NCBI GenBank assembly: GCA_009705865.1
Contig: WLSJ01000017.1
Coordinates: 1 to 18,682 of the forward strand
DNA from: Actinomycetota bacterium
GTDB lineage: Bacteria > Actinomycetota > Acidimicrobiia > Acidimicrobiales > Ilumatobacteraceae
Length of the DNA stretch: 18,682 nucleotides
Reading direction: 5' to 3'
In this document: one piece after another, positions 9,001 through 15,048 of the stretch
Numbering within the stretch: the first letter of the stretch is position 1
Layout of the letters: the number at the start of each line of letters is the position of its first letter
The notes under the pieces: generated by a model
The model's input: only the letters and a program-made list of their open reading frames with translations
Databases searched by the model: none
What the model was told of the DNA's origin: nothing
Translations under genes and position numbers: made by a program

Positions 9001-9888
9001 GATCTTGACTATGTCAGTACATCTTCACTGCAACTCAACGGTGGAACAATTACTGATTTTTCCGATAACACAATTGTGTCCGCTCTTCCTTCTCCTGGAA
9101 GTACAGGGTCGTTGGGGTCCGCGTCAAATATCGGTCTGAACCCAGCAGCCGTAACTACTACAACATCAACATCGACAACTACGACAACAGTTCCGGTGGC
9201 AGCTGGTCTCACGCCAACTTTCTCTGATGCCGTTCCGACACTTGATGGGTTTACGTTCACAATCACCAATTATTCGGCTGACTACACGTATGTTCTTGCT
9301 GTAAGCCGAGGTCAGATCAGTCGAACAAACAACATCGTCACGGTCACAGGTGTTGATCCTGGAGAGACAGTGGGGGTTTTAGTTCTCACAGACCGAAGTG
9401 GACATTCACAGTCCAACAGTTCATTAATTGCTGCTGCGGCCACATCGACTACAACATCAACAACATCAACAACATCAACAACATCGACATCGACAACAAC
9501 AACAACAACAACAACAACTGTGCCTTCATCAATAGTCACATCGCCTGCGGCTGTCGTCACCACGGGTGCAACCCCTACCGTGATTTTGTCTGCGCCATCT
9601 GGATCTGGCGGGAACGCAACGGTGGTTGCGTTCGTGGCCCCTGCTGCATTACGGAGCATGTTTGTTGGCAAATTATTGACTCTCAAGTCTCTTGCTGTAG
9701 CTCTCAAATTGTCTGTACCTGCGGGCTCAGTTTTGTCTGCGCGAGTGGCTTCCAGCTCCAGCAAAATTTGTCGTGTTATCAAGACTTCTGTGAAGGCCAT
9801 CAAAAAAGGCACATGTTCTGTGACGGTCACCGTAAAGCCGAAGAAGAGTAAATCAGTATCTGGTTCCTTGAGAATTACGGTGAAGTAG
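6001..9888 (+). CDS. Large secreted multidomain surface/adhesin-like protein with Gly-rich domain, Ig-like repeats and Thr linkers
   Basis: The 1295 residues start with a signal peptide: basic MSFRLHSRRD, a hydrophobic core to about residue 30, and cleavage plausible after VVSA near 38. The mature protein has a glycine-rich domain (about 85-438; WVAPAGVTTGQVLAVGGGGAGG and many GGGG runs). An Ig/cadherin-like domain follows (about 440-540). Four Ig-like repeats come next (about 545-920), the first three with a conserved pair of cysteines. An adhesin-type domain has TPRIHLNTGATGRYANYVSG (about 922-1050). The C-terminus holds two Thr/Ser linkers (about 1051-1064 and 1146-1175) around a small beta domain, then a Lys-rich module with two cysteines (SKICRVIKT, KKGTCSVTV). 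There is no LPXTG motif and no C-terminal membrane helix, so attachment is unexplained. The function is probably adhesion or matrix and is inferred only from architecture. No enzyme domain was recognised. Confidence 0.85.
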   Translation: MSFRLHSRRDGSIGLAVSLVLGSLVMVAVETPQVVSASTGCTSGSVSTTTEIGRNYLGESDEFVSAPRVSSDRKLHRYTKVTFTSNGVSDASCTWVAPAGVTTGQVLAVGGGGAGGTYFGGGGGGGAMYLNKLPVITPGRSYAITVGIGGASVPVSCIPNCNGGNGHASQIENIGWAGGGTGGGGNTNESQGTHECLSADANNNSVACGAGGGAAAPIEGGQLARNGPTSHGTPFGAEVGTIYYQGGGSQKLAVTEAGGDGGVGIADSYILDTAATSEYLSGGGGGAGYTDANGQWSAGDSLTCGIDWMLNCALGASGWRMPFYPDSVSMSTYGGGGGGLYINAKPTRGSRLQGVFSFSSSTFKFPTVPSLVTSSGGASASYNPLTASGTSATPGLANYGGGGGAGGGILATDGTITSDATLSRGGNGGSGVVSIIYYERPEISGGQSTLTTSFGVAASTEAFTAAKGNLPITQDMTLSSTPTYTWSVTNASGSALSGVSIDSNGVVTVAANKTVGIYEALVKATDGIGSSTSVPLTIEVTKRLQAPLYFFFTTAPVNPHIGAPIYEPWVHGGSSIRSKQITIDPSSSSVCSITGNNLSQYDVTGKVSFIGVGNCILNVEQPGDTNYEATHLSKTVVVTPRDDQTPLTFTSTAPVNHHVGGTSYTVTVSGGSSSKSKILSIDATSSSVCSISGTTSGSAVTFTEVGDCIINVDQEGDYYYNSAHASQIVTVTAKASQSALSISAPTGAYVGLDYVPVVTGGDGDGQVTISIASFSSPYCSITGVGTEVVVTATAVGVCVLIANKSADYDYDAATEVNQPFMISATRSVTVNSNSYQKVYQYSGTTIDIKLDVKIDGSFSPEYESRIADGTTSVGGQPICNFTYKADLHITGIGTCKFYAYDSNSSSYFYSQSPMQTIYVVAPGDSTQPSVTSVAGFSDGVYSTGQKISILVTMSERVIVTGTPRIHLNTGATGRYANYVSGNYSNKLIFEYTAQTGDEITDLDYVSTSSLQLNGGTITDFSDNTIVSALPSPGSTGSLGSASNIGLNPAAVTTTTSTSTTTTTVPVAAGLTPTFSDAVPTLDGFTFTITNYSADYTYVLAVSRGQISRTNNIVTVTGVDPGETVGVLVLTDRSGHSQSNSSLIAAAATSTTTSTTSTTSTTSTSTTTTTTTTTVPSSIVTSPAAVVTTGATPTVILSAPSGSGGNATVVAFVAPAALRSMFVGKLLTLKSLAVALKLSVPAGSVLSARVASSSSKICRVIKTSVKAIKKGTCSVTVTVKPKKSKSVSGSLRITVK
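7633..8763 (+). repeat. Tandem Ig-like protein repeats (about 90 residues each) within the secreted protein
   Basis: Three clear copies start at 7633, 7930 and 8209, with openings QAPL, QTPL and QSAL. Each has a central SxVCSITG-like cysteine, a second cysteine in VGNC, VGDC or VGVC, and a D-Y-Y/E-like turn before the last strand. A divergent fourth copy spans about 8473-8763 and keeps the two cysteines (PICNFTY and GIGTCKFYAY). The paired cysteines could form a disulfide in each domain. The DNA copies have diverged, so these are old duplications. Confidence 0.7.
9442..9518 (+). repeat. ACA/ACATCA simple-sequence tract encoding a Thr/Ser linker
   Basis: A low-complexity tract of ACA and ACATCA-type units ends in about nine consecutive ACA codons (about 9492-9518). 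It encodes an uninterrupted Thr/Ser linker ending in TVPSS. A shorter related tract is at about 9154-9190. All units are multiples of three, so slippage changes linker length without breaking the frame. Confidence 0.85.
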
Positions 9889-9905
9889 CCACCCGTCGTT
9901 CGTGC

Positions 9906-9911
9906 GACAAT
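9906..9911 (+). promoter_or_regulatory. Probable -10 element (GACAAT) of the hotdog-fold gene, leaderless geometry
   Basis: GACAAT, five bases, then the ATG at 9917. The stretch from the hexamer through the start codon (GACAATGGCTCATGG) matches the corresponding minus-strand stretch of the carboxylase gene (GACAATGACCCATGG) at 13 of 15 positions. This supports the ATG at 9917 rather than the in-frame GTG at 9902 as the real start. Confidence 0.45.
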
Positions 9912-9916
9912 GGCTC

Positions 9917-10837
9917 ATGGGAAATTTCGCGTTTGATAATGAACTGACATTGACTGGGCCGTTTCGTGCTCCACGACAAATGCTGGCTGATCAGGAATAT
10001 GACGGTCACACCAGCGTTCATGACGATGCCACTGCCGACAAGTTGGGTTTGCCTGGTGCACCCATTGAAGGGCCAACTCATTTCAGTCAGTTCGACCCGA
10101 TCGGTGTTGCTATGTGGGGCAGTGCATGGTTTGAACACGGCTGCATAAGTTCTCATTTTGAGAACATGGTGATTGAAGGCGAAGAAGTGCAGGCAACTGC
10201 GACGCGCACATCTGCAACATCGGCAAGAATCGGCGCGATGAAGTCAGACGGTAGTTCAGTGTTGTCAGGCACCATGACGCTCGGTCCACAACACCCAGAG
10301 ACTGAACTCGACCGCAGGCTTGGCGCTCTGAAGGAGCCGGGCGAGTTATTCATCGTTGATCAATTGCGTATTGGTGACAAGAGTTCTCCAGAGCGAGTGT
10401 CAATGTCATTCACAGAAAGCAATGGCCATCTGTATCCGTTCTCTTTGAATGACAAGTTGCAGATGATTACGGAACCATCGCCTTGGTATTCATCAGATAC
10501 GGCTGCGCAGTCGCCGTGGGGTCGTGCAGTGATTCCTACTGAGATGGTGAGTGTTCTTGCGCATAAAGTCGGCGGAGTCGGAAAAGTTCGTGGGCCCGCA
10601 GTTGGGCTGTTTATTGATTTGGAAATTCGCGTGATCAATGGTCCGTTATTTGTCGATGCCGAATATGACTTGGTGCATGAGATAGTGGGCATCGGTCAAA
10701 GTCGTCGCGTGGAAAGTTATTGGACTCGTACGTCGATCACGGATCCATCGTCTGGAGTCCTGGTGGCCACCGTGTTATTGCATCAAGGTGTATTCAAGGC
10801 GTCCTATGACAAATACCCTGCGGACAAATTGGCCTAA
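9917..10837 (+). CDS. Hotdog-fold (MaoC-like) protein of unknown function
   Basis: The 306 residues are counted from the ATG at 9917, chosen over GTG 9902 because of the -10-like GACAAT just upstream. About residues 28-130 look like a MaoC-type hotdog unit. HTSVHDDATADKLGLPG followed by GAPIEGPTHFSQ parallels the HxDxxxAxxxGLPGxIxxG element of R-hydratases and dehydratases. FENMVIEGEEVQATA follows, like the strand after the hot-dog helix. The second half (about 150-300) may be another hotdog unit (RAVIPTEMVSVLAHKVGGVG; FIDLEIRVINGPLFVDAEYDL). Members act on acyl-CoA thioesters as hydratases or thioesterases, but no catalytic dyad can be fixed here. Its stop overlaps the start of the PAP2 gene (TAATG), indicating translational coupling. 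Confidence 0.6.
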   Translation: MGNFAFDNELTLTGPFRAPRQMLADQEYDGHTSVHDDATADKLGLPGAPIEGPTHFSQFDPIGVAMWGSAWFEHGCISSHFENMVIEGEEVQATATRTSATSARIGAMKSDGSSVLSGTMTLGPQHPETELDRRLGALKEPGELFIVDQLRIGDKSSPERVSMSFTESNGHLYPFSLNDKLQMITEPSPWYSSDTAAQSPWGRAVIPTEMVSVLAHKVGGVGKVRGPAVGLFIDLEIRVINGPLFVDAEYDLVHEIVGIGQSRRVESYWTRTSITDPSSGVLVATVLLHQGVFKASYDKYPADKLA

Positions 10838-11490
10838 TGGAAAAATTCGACGTACGGCGACTCGTTGGAGTCATTGCGACATTGCTATTTGCTGCATGGA
10901 TTACTTCGCTTGGCATTCGCAGTAAAACTGGGGTGTCTCATTTCGATCAGTCCGTGTGGCAGTTCTTTGTCGACCATGGCTCATCTCAAACTCACTCAAT
11001 GGCTCGGTTCGTCACATCTTTCGGCGTTGTTGGAGTGTTGTTACCAGTCGCAGCAGTGAGCGGAGTCCTGGTGTGGGCAAAGGCACGGTCGATAACGGCG
11101 GCATTCGCCCCTTGGGTATCAGTCGTGGTGTGTAGCGAGATCGTTTCAGCACTCAAAAAAACGACGGGTATTGTTCGACCACCATTGCAATTTCAAGTGA
11201 CGCAAATTGATAATCCCAGTTTTCCCTCTGGTCATGCAGCAGATACAACGGCACTGATTGTCAGTGTTGTTCTGGTTGTGTGGTGTGTCGTTGAAGTGTC
11301 ACGCCGTACAAAGATGTGGGCATCAATTGGCGGGGCAGTGGCATGCATTGCGATGGGTCTCACACGGCTCGTGCTCAATGTTCATTGGCTGTCAGATGTG
11401 TTGGCAGGCTGGTTCATTGGGGCAGCAGTAGGGCTTGCGATTACCGGCCTATTGATAGCCGTTTGGCCCCGCAAATTATCTACGCAGTAG
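10837..11490 (+). CDS. PAP2-superfamily membrane phosphatase
   Basis: A 217-residue integral membrane protein with all three acid-phosphatase signatures. These are K107-x6-RP in KKTTGIVRP, PSGH at 130-133, and R177-x5-H183-x3-D187 in TRLVLNVHWLSD. The usual SR of the third motif is TR here, but the catalytic Arg, His and Asp are present. About five to six membrane helices are predicted, as in lipid-phosphate phosphatases acting on phosphatidic acid, undecaprenyl pyrophosphate or phosphatidylglycerophosphate. The ATG overlaps the stop of the hotdog-fold gene by one base. Its 3' end overlaps the convergent desaturase gene by 11 bases. The natural substrate cannot be assigned. A lipid phosphate or pyrophosphate is the natural guess from the family. 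Confidence 0.9.
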   Translation: MEKFDVRRLVGVIATLLFAAWITSLGIRSKTGVSHFDQSVWQFFVDHGSSQTHSMARFVTSFGVVGVLLPVAAVSGVLVWAKARSITAAFAPWVSVVVCSEIVSALKKTTGIVRPPLQFQVTQIDNPSFPSGHAADTTALIVSVVLVVWCVVEVSRRTKMWASIGGAVACIAMGLTRLVLNVHWLSDVLAGWFIGAAVGLAITGLLIAVWPRKLSTQ

Positions 11491-12550
11491 TGCGCGAGGG
11501 GTAAGGCAACCATGTTGCCGCTTCAAAGTCGTACAACTTGCAGGCCTTCGTGGCTTGCAAGTAGGCCTTCAGTGAATAGTTCGAATAACGCACAGTGTCA
11601 GGGAAAGCCTGCGCAATTGCGGCAGCGGCTTGTGGCAACTTGTGAAACGGAATGCGGGCGTCTACATGGTGGGGCACATGCACAAAAATGTTGTGAAACC
11701 ACAGGTAGTTAATGATGCGAGGCGTATGCAGCACGGTGGTGGAATCCATTTGGCCATGGAACTGTGTCCACTCTTTGCGAGTCCACCAGCGAATGTCAGG
11801 ATCCACGTGGTGAACATAGACAGTCCAGCCAATGATCTGAGTGAACAATAAGAACGGCACAACCAATACCTTGATTGGCATCCAAATTGCAGCTGCAACT
11901 CCACCAGTGAGTGCGCCGATTACAACCATTGCTGCAGTAGCTACAAGCAGTGCTGAACCAAGTGTGATTTTGTCACGCACAATTGCATCGTGGCGTTTAC
12001 CGGGGGCATTGAAGCGCCACATCTTTAGCCACCACACTTCACGAAAGAAGTACGCGCCAGAACCGAGACATGACCATTCAAGACGATGGCGAAGTTTCTT
12101 TAGCCCACTGAGTGCCTCGTAATCAGCAACTGTGAGTGGGTGCCACACAAAGTCGAAGCCTTGACGAGTGGTGTATCCGTGATGAATGCGGTTGTGTCCG
12201 AGATCCCACGCAGATTCAACATGAACGCTCGGCGCCATGCACACTTGCGCAATGATGCGATTCGCGCGACGAGAATCAAGAAGCGCATTGTGCGATGCAT
12301 CGTGACCCAAAACAAAAAGTCCCGACACTGCAAGACCAGCAAGTAGCCACCAGATGCCAACTGCCCACCATGTATTAGTAAGAATGAGTGCGACTGTTGG
12401 AACGACATACAACACAGTTGCTTGAACAAGTGCGCGAGTTGCGCGCAATGGTGACCGTTCGTAGCAGACCTCAGGGATGATGGCCCGCACGTCATTGAGC
12501 GAATTTTCGCGAGGGGCTGGCATGGTTGGTGATTCGATACTCACCTCCAT
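11480..12550 (-). CDS. Membrane fatty acid desaturase (three-histidine-box, di-iron)
   Basis: A 356-residue membrane protein with the three histidine boxes of acyl desaturases and hydroxylases. They are HDASH (83-87), HNRIHH (119-124) and HVPHH (291-295). Hydrophobic helix pairs lie at about 42-80 and 198-245. The histidines bind the di-iron centre that inserts a double bond into, or hydroxylates, a fatty acyl chain. The electron donor is not encoded nearby. The ATG at 12550 is the longest start. A GTG at 12544 has TAACCT at exactly -12 to -7, so translation may start two codons later on a leaderless message. A 16-bp palindrome (12565-12580) sits just upstream of that -10 and suggests TetR-type control. 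The substrate could be lipid- or CoA-bound. Regiospecificity is unknown. Confidence 0.9.
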   Translation of the reverse strand: MEVSIESPTMPAPRENSLNDVRAIIPEVCYERSPLRATRALVQATVLYVVPTVALILTNTWWAVGIWWLLAGLAVSGLFVLGHDASHNALLDSRRANRIIAQVCMAPSVHVESAWDLGHNRIHHGYTTRQGFDFVWHPLTVADYEALSGLKKLRHRLEWSCLGSGAYFFREVWWLKMWRFNAPGKRHDAIVRDKITLGSALLVATAAMVVIGALTGGVAAAIWMPIKVLVVPFLLFTQIIGWTVYVHHVDPDIRWWTRKEWTQFHGQMDSTTVLHTPRIINYLWFHNIFVHVPHHVDARIPFHKLPQAAAAIAQAFPDTVRYSNYSLKAYLQATKACKLYDFEAATWLPYPSRTTA

Positions 12551-12556
12551 AGGTTA
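12551..12556 (-). promoter_or_regulatory. Candidate -10 element (TAACCT) of the desaturase gene
   Basis: Read on the minus strand, TAACCT fits TANNNT and lies at -12 to -7 from the in-frame GTG at 12544, or immediately before the ATG at 12550. No ribosome-binding site precedes either start. The palindrome at 12565-12580 occupies the spacer and -35 side of this element. Confidence 0.4.
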
Positions 12557-12564
12557 GGTGCCTA

Positions 12565-12580
12565 CCTACCGTTCGGTAGG
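12565..12580. promoter_or_regulatory. Palindromic operator candidate upstream of the desaturase gene
   Basis: CCTACCG-TT-CGGTAGG is a perfect dyad with 7-bp arms. Its minus-strand core, ACCGAACGGTA, is identical to the core at 17901-17911, upstream of the propeller operon. A second perfect dyad, GGACA-GT-TGTCC (12580-12591), abuts it on the far side. Such ACCG..CGGT palindromes are typical of TetR/AcrR-family operators. Confidence 0.6.
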
Positions 12581-12621
12581 GACAGTTGTCCTAGATTTTG
12601 GTCACATGGTGTGGAATTTGG

Positions 12622-13272
12622 CTACCCAAGGCGATTCCGAAGCTGAATGAACACTTCGGTGCCAACAATCTCAGATAACTCATCACTAAGGCTGTCAATG
12701 ACGGACGAATTTCCAACATAGGCATCTGTGCCCTCAGTGCAGCACCACGCCATTTTTGTGCCGTGATCACCCCAGTCGGCGCGGGTCCATCTGCGAACGG
12801 TGGCAATTTCCACGTTGTCTTCGCGCATTTCCCAATCCACTTTGATCGGCAACTGCCAACACACAGATGGTTTCCAGTCAATGGGTGATTCATCGAAATG
12901 ATCGGCAGCAAGGTGCAGTGCACATCCTTCACCGCCAGCAAAGCCATTGCGGTTGTGAAAAATACATGCGCCGTCAATGACACGCGTTTCAGAATACGAC
13001 TCGTCTGAAAACACGGTGCCCTCATTTGCTTCTGCATGAAACTGAAAGAGGTGAGTGGGGATTGTGGCAGCGGCAGCTGACAGGTTTCTGGCCTCATCAA
13101 TTCCGTCTAGTTCTGCCCCCAGAGAACAACAGCCGTGGCCTCGGGTTTCGTCGGCCTCGGCGGTGATGCCTTTGCAGCCCTTGCCCCAAATGCAGGTCCA
13201 GTTTGACGCGAGGAAATCGCGGTCAAATCGCCAGAGGGTTTCGCCGGCATCGACCTCTTCGTAATTGCTCAC
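12622..13272 (-). CDS. Cysteine-rich DUF3109-like putative metal-binding protein
   Basis: A 216-residue soluble protein with nine cysteines at 27, 33, 48, 49, 103, 117, 138, 177 and 178, within the motifs CIWGKGC, GHGCCSLG, GACIF, GGEGCALHLA, PSVCWQLP and AWCCTEG. The order (early Cys cluster ending in CC-x-x-G, a mid CxF-x(n)-GC-x-H/I, then an S-x-C-x-x-x-P-I/V segment) resembles DUF3109 and the wider YkgJ-like zinc/iron-chelating families, as recalled and not searched. The function is unknown, and a Zn or Fe-S site is inference. The start is GTG at 13272. TATCGT lies at exactly -12 to -7, which argues for a leaderless message and this start. It is divergent from the acyl-CoA ligase, with 63 bases between starts, and precedes the desaturase by 71 bases. 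Confidence 0.75.
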   Translation of the reverse strand: MSNYEEVDAGETLWRFDRDFLASNWTCIWGKGCKGITAEADETRGHGCCSLGAELDGIDEARNLSAAAATIPTHLFQFHAEANEGTVFSDESYSETRVIDGACIFHNRNGFAGGEGCALHLAADHFDESPIDWKPSVCWQLPIKVDWEMREDNVEIATVRRWTRADWGDHGTKMAWCCTEGTDAYVGNSSVIDSLSDELSEIVGTEVFIQLRNRLG

Positions 13273-13278
13273 GAGCCC

Positions 13279-13284
13279 ACGATA
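13279..13284 (-). promoter_or_regulatory. Candidate leaderless -10 element (TATCGT) of the Cys-rich gene
   Basis: On the minus strand TATCGT matches TANNNT and is followed by six bases and the GTG start at 13272. There is no Shine-Dalgarno sequence. This placement supports GTG as the true start codon. Confidence 0.5.
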
Positions 13285-13314
13285 CGGGCGGGGTCTAACT
13301 ATGTGACACTGGTC

Positions 13315-13328
13315 TCCTTATATAAGGA
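13315..13328 (+). promoter_or_regulatory. Perfect 14-bp palindrome containing the ribosome-binding site of the acyl-CoA ligase
   Basis: TCCTTATATAAGGA is self-complementary, and its right arm AAGGA (13324-13328) is the likely Shine-Dalgarno sequence, seven bases from the ATG at 13336. TAACTA (13296-13301) upstream could be a -10, giving a leader of about 25 nt that contains the palindrome. The dyad could be an operator, or a weak hairpin or RNA dimer site masking the ribosome-binding site. Confidence 0.5.
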
Positions 13329-13335
13329 TGTGACC

Positions 13336-15048
13336 ATGATTAATCATTACCGTGCTGCCCGTGCCGAGCTCGATGCTCCAGGATCACCTTTTGCCACCAC
13401 CATGACCGAAGTTCGTGGCATCAGCATCAAGACATTCGTGTCTGCGCCACCCACGATGCGTGTCATTTGGGAAAACTCCATTGGCCATGCAGATAAGGAC
13501 TACGTCGTCTATGAAGACGAGCGTTACACATATGCAGATATTCACTCTCAGGTGCGCAAGCTTGCACAGTACTTAGTAGAGCACGGCGTGACCCCGGGAA
13601 CTCGTGTTGCGTTAGCGATGCGTAACTATCCGGAATGGATTGTTGGCTATTGGGCAACGTTGTCCGTTGGCGCGGCAGTTGTTGGAATGAACGCGTGGTG
13701 GACAACACCAGAGATGGAATATGCACTAAATGACAGTGCGCCGGTTGTGCTCATTGCAGACGATGAACGTATTGAACGATTCTCACAAATTGCTAGCCCT
13801 CCGAAATTGCACATTCTTGCCGTGCGTACAGATCGCGCATTGCCAGCGGGAAGCGGTCGATGGGCTGAAGTTCTTGCAATGGCAGACCCTGGAGTGTTGC
13901 CGGACGTTGACATTGATACAGACGATGATGTCACCATTTTCTATACGTCAGGTACTACGGGGTTTCCGAAAGGAGCCCAGCTCACACATCGCGGATCAGT
14001 GTCGAACATCTTCAACATGTTGACCATGACAATGGCAGCCAACTCTGCTGAAGCAAAGGGAATAGCTGCTGGAGATATTCCGGCACCTACATCCACGCCT
14101 GCAGCGTTGTCGCCAGCATTTATGGCACCGACTCCACTGTTCCACGTGACTGCATGTAACTGCATCTTGCATCCTGCAACGGTGATGGGTGGGAAATTGG
14201 TTCTTACGTATAAGTGGGATCCAGGCCGCGCACTTGAATTAATCGAACGCGAAAAAGTTACATCCATGTCTGGTGTACCCACAATGAGCCGCGAGTTATT
14301 GCTACACCCTGATTGGGAAAATAGAGACACGTCGTCGTTACAGGGAATGGGTGGTGGCGGTGCGCCGCTGCAACCTGACTTGGTCAACAAAATCGCAGGC
14401 GCATTGAAGGGTGGTCAGCCATCCACCGGTTACGGCATGACCGAAACACACGGAATCATTACGGCCAACTCGGCTCGTTGGCTGATTGCAAAGCCAGCAT
14501 CGTGTGGGCCAATTGTTCCAACCCTGGAAGCAAAGCTTGTTGATGAAGACGGCAATGATCTACCTGCTGGTCCTGACACTGTCGGAGTGCTGTGCGTTAA
14601 AGGCGCTGTCATCATCAAGGGTTATCTGAATAGGCCAGAAGCAAATGCAGAAACTATTCAAAATGGTTGGTTGAACACAGGTGACATTGCTCGAATCGAT
14701 GAAGACGGCTTCGTATTCATTGTTGACCGCGCCAAAGACATGGTGCTACGTGGTGGCGAGAATGTCTATTGCAGTGAAGTAGAGACCGCTATCTACCATC
14801 ACGAATCAATCGCAGAAGCAGCTGTCTTCGGAATACCTGATGAACGTTTAGGTGAAGAAGTGGCCGTTGTGCTCGTGTTGCAGCCAGGGAAAAAACTGAC
14901 CGAAGACGAATTGCGTACTTTTCTTTCGGGAACCCTTGCAAAACACAAGATTCCTGCAAAGGTGTGGTTCCGCGATGAACCAATTCCTCGTAACGCGAGC
15001 GGCAAGTTCTTGAAGCGCGAGCTTCGTAAAGAACTTATTGGCGAATAA
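13336..15048 (+). CDS. Long/medium-chain fatty acyl-CoA synthetase (AMP-forming)
   Basis: A 570-residue ANL-superfamily ligase, counted from the ATG at 13336. That start has an AAGGA Shine-Dalgarno seven bases upstream, whereas upstream in-frame GTGs (13303, 13330) have none. It has the full motif set: phosphate loop TSGTTGFPKG (204-213), substrate-side APTPLFHVTA, STGYGMTET with GYGMTET at 365-371, LNTGDIARIDEDGFVFIVDRAKD with RGGENVY, and the catalytic lysine K557 in NASGKFLKREL. The enzyme would activate a fatty acid with ATP to its CoA thioester at the membrane or in the cytosol. The layout is FadD-like, with the usual length and a canonical loop, unlike the shorter ligase at 3851. Its 3' end overlaps the convergent LLM oxidoreductase by 14 bases. 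Chain-length preference is unknown. Confidence 0.93.
   Translation: MINHYRAARAELDAPGSPFATTMTEVRGISIKTFVSAPPTMRVIWENSIGHADKDYVVYEDERYTYADIHSQVRKLAQYLVEHGVTPGTRVALAMRNYPEWIVGYWATLSVGAAVVGMNAWWTTPEMEYALNDSAPVVLIADDERIERFSQIASPPKLHILAVRTDRALPAGSGRWAEVLAMADPGVLPDVDIDTDDDVTIFYTSGTTGFPKGAQLTHRGSVSNIFNMLTMTMAANSAEAKGIAAGDIPAPTSTPAALSPAFMAPTPLFHVTACNCILHPATVMGGKLVLTYKWDPGRALELIEREKVTSMSGVPTMSRELLLHPDWENRDTSSLQGMGGGGAPLQPDLVNKIAGALKGGQPSTGYGMTETHGIITANSARWLIAKPASCGPIVPTLEAKLVDEDGNDLPAGPDTVGVLCVKGAVIIKGYLNRPEANAETIQNGWLNTGDIARIDEDGFVFIVDRAKDMVLRGGENVYCSEVETAIYHHESIAEAAVFGIPDERLGEEVAVVLVLQPGKKLTEDELRTFLSGTLAKHKIPAKVWFRDEPIPRNASGKFLKRELRKELIGE

Noticed and set aside
9312..9830. Long antisense open frame rich in Val/Asp repeats opposite the Thr linker
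   Set aside because: The repeats are simply the complement of the ACA/ATC codons. It lies wholly inside the well-supported secreted-protein gene and has no start signal or family resemblance.
6001..9888. LPXTG sortase signal or C-terminal transmembrane anchor in the secreted protein
   Set aside because: The C-terminus ends in a basic beta-rich segment (SLRITVK). No LPXTG motif or terminal hydrophobic helix is present.
12591..13100. Alternative minus-strand frame overlapping the Cys-rich protein
   Set aside because: The 12622-13272 frame has conserved-looking Cys motifs and a well-placed -10-like element at its GTG start. The alternative has neither.
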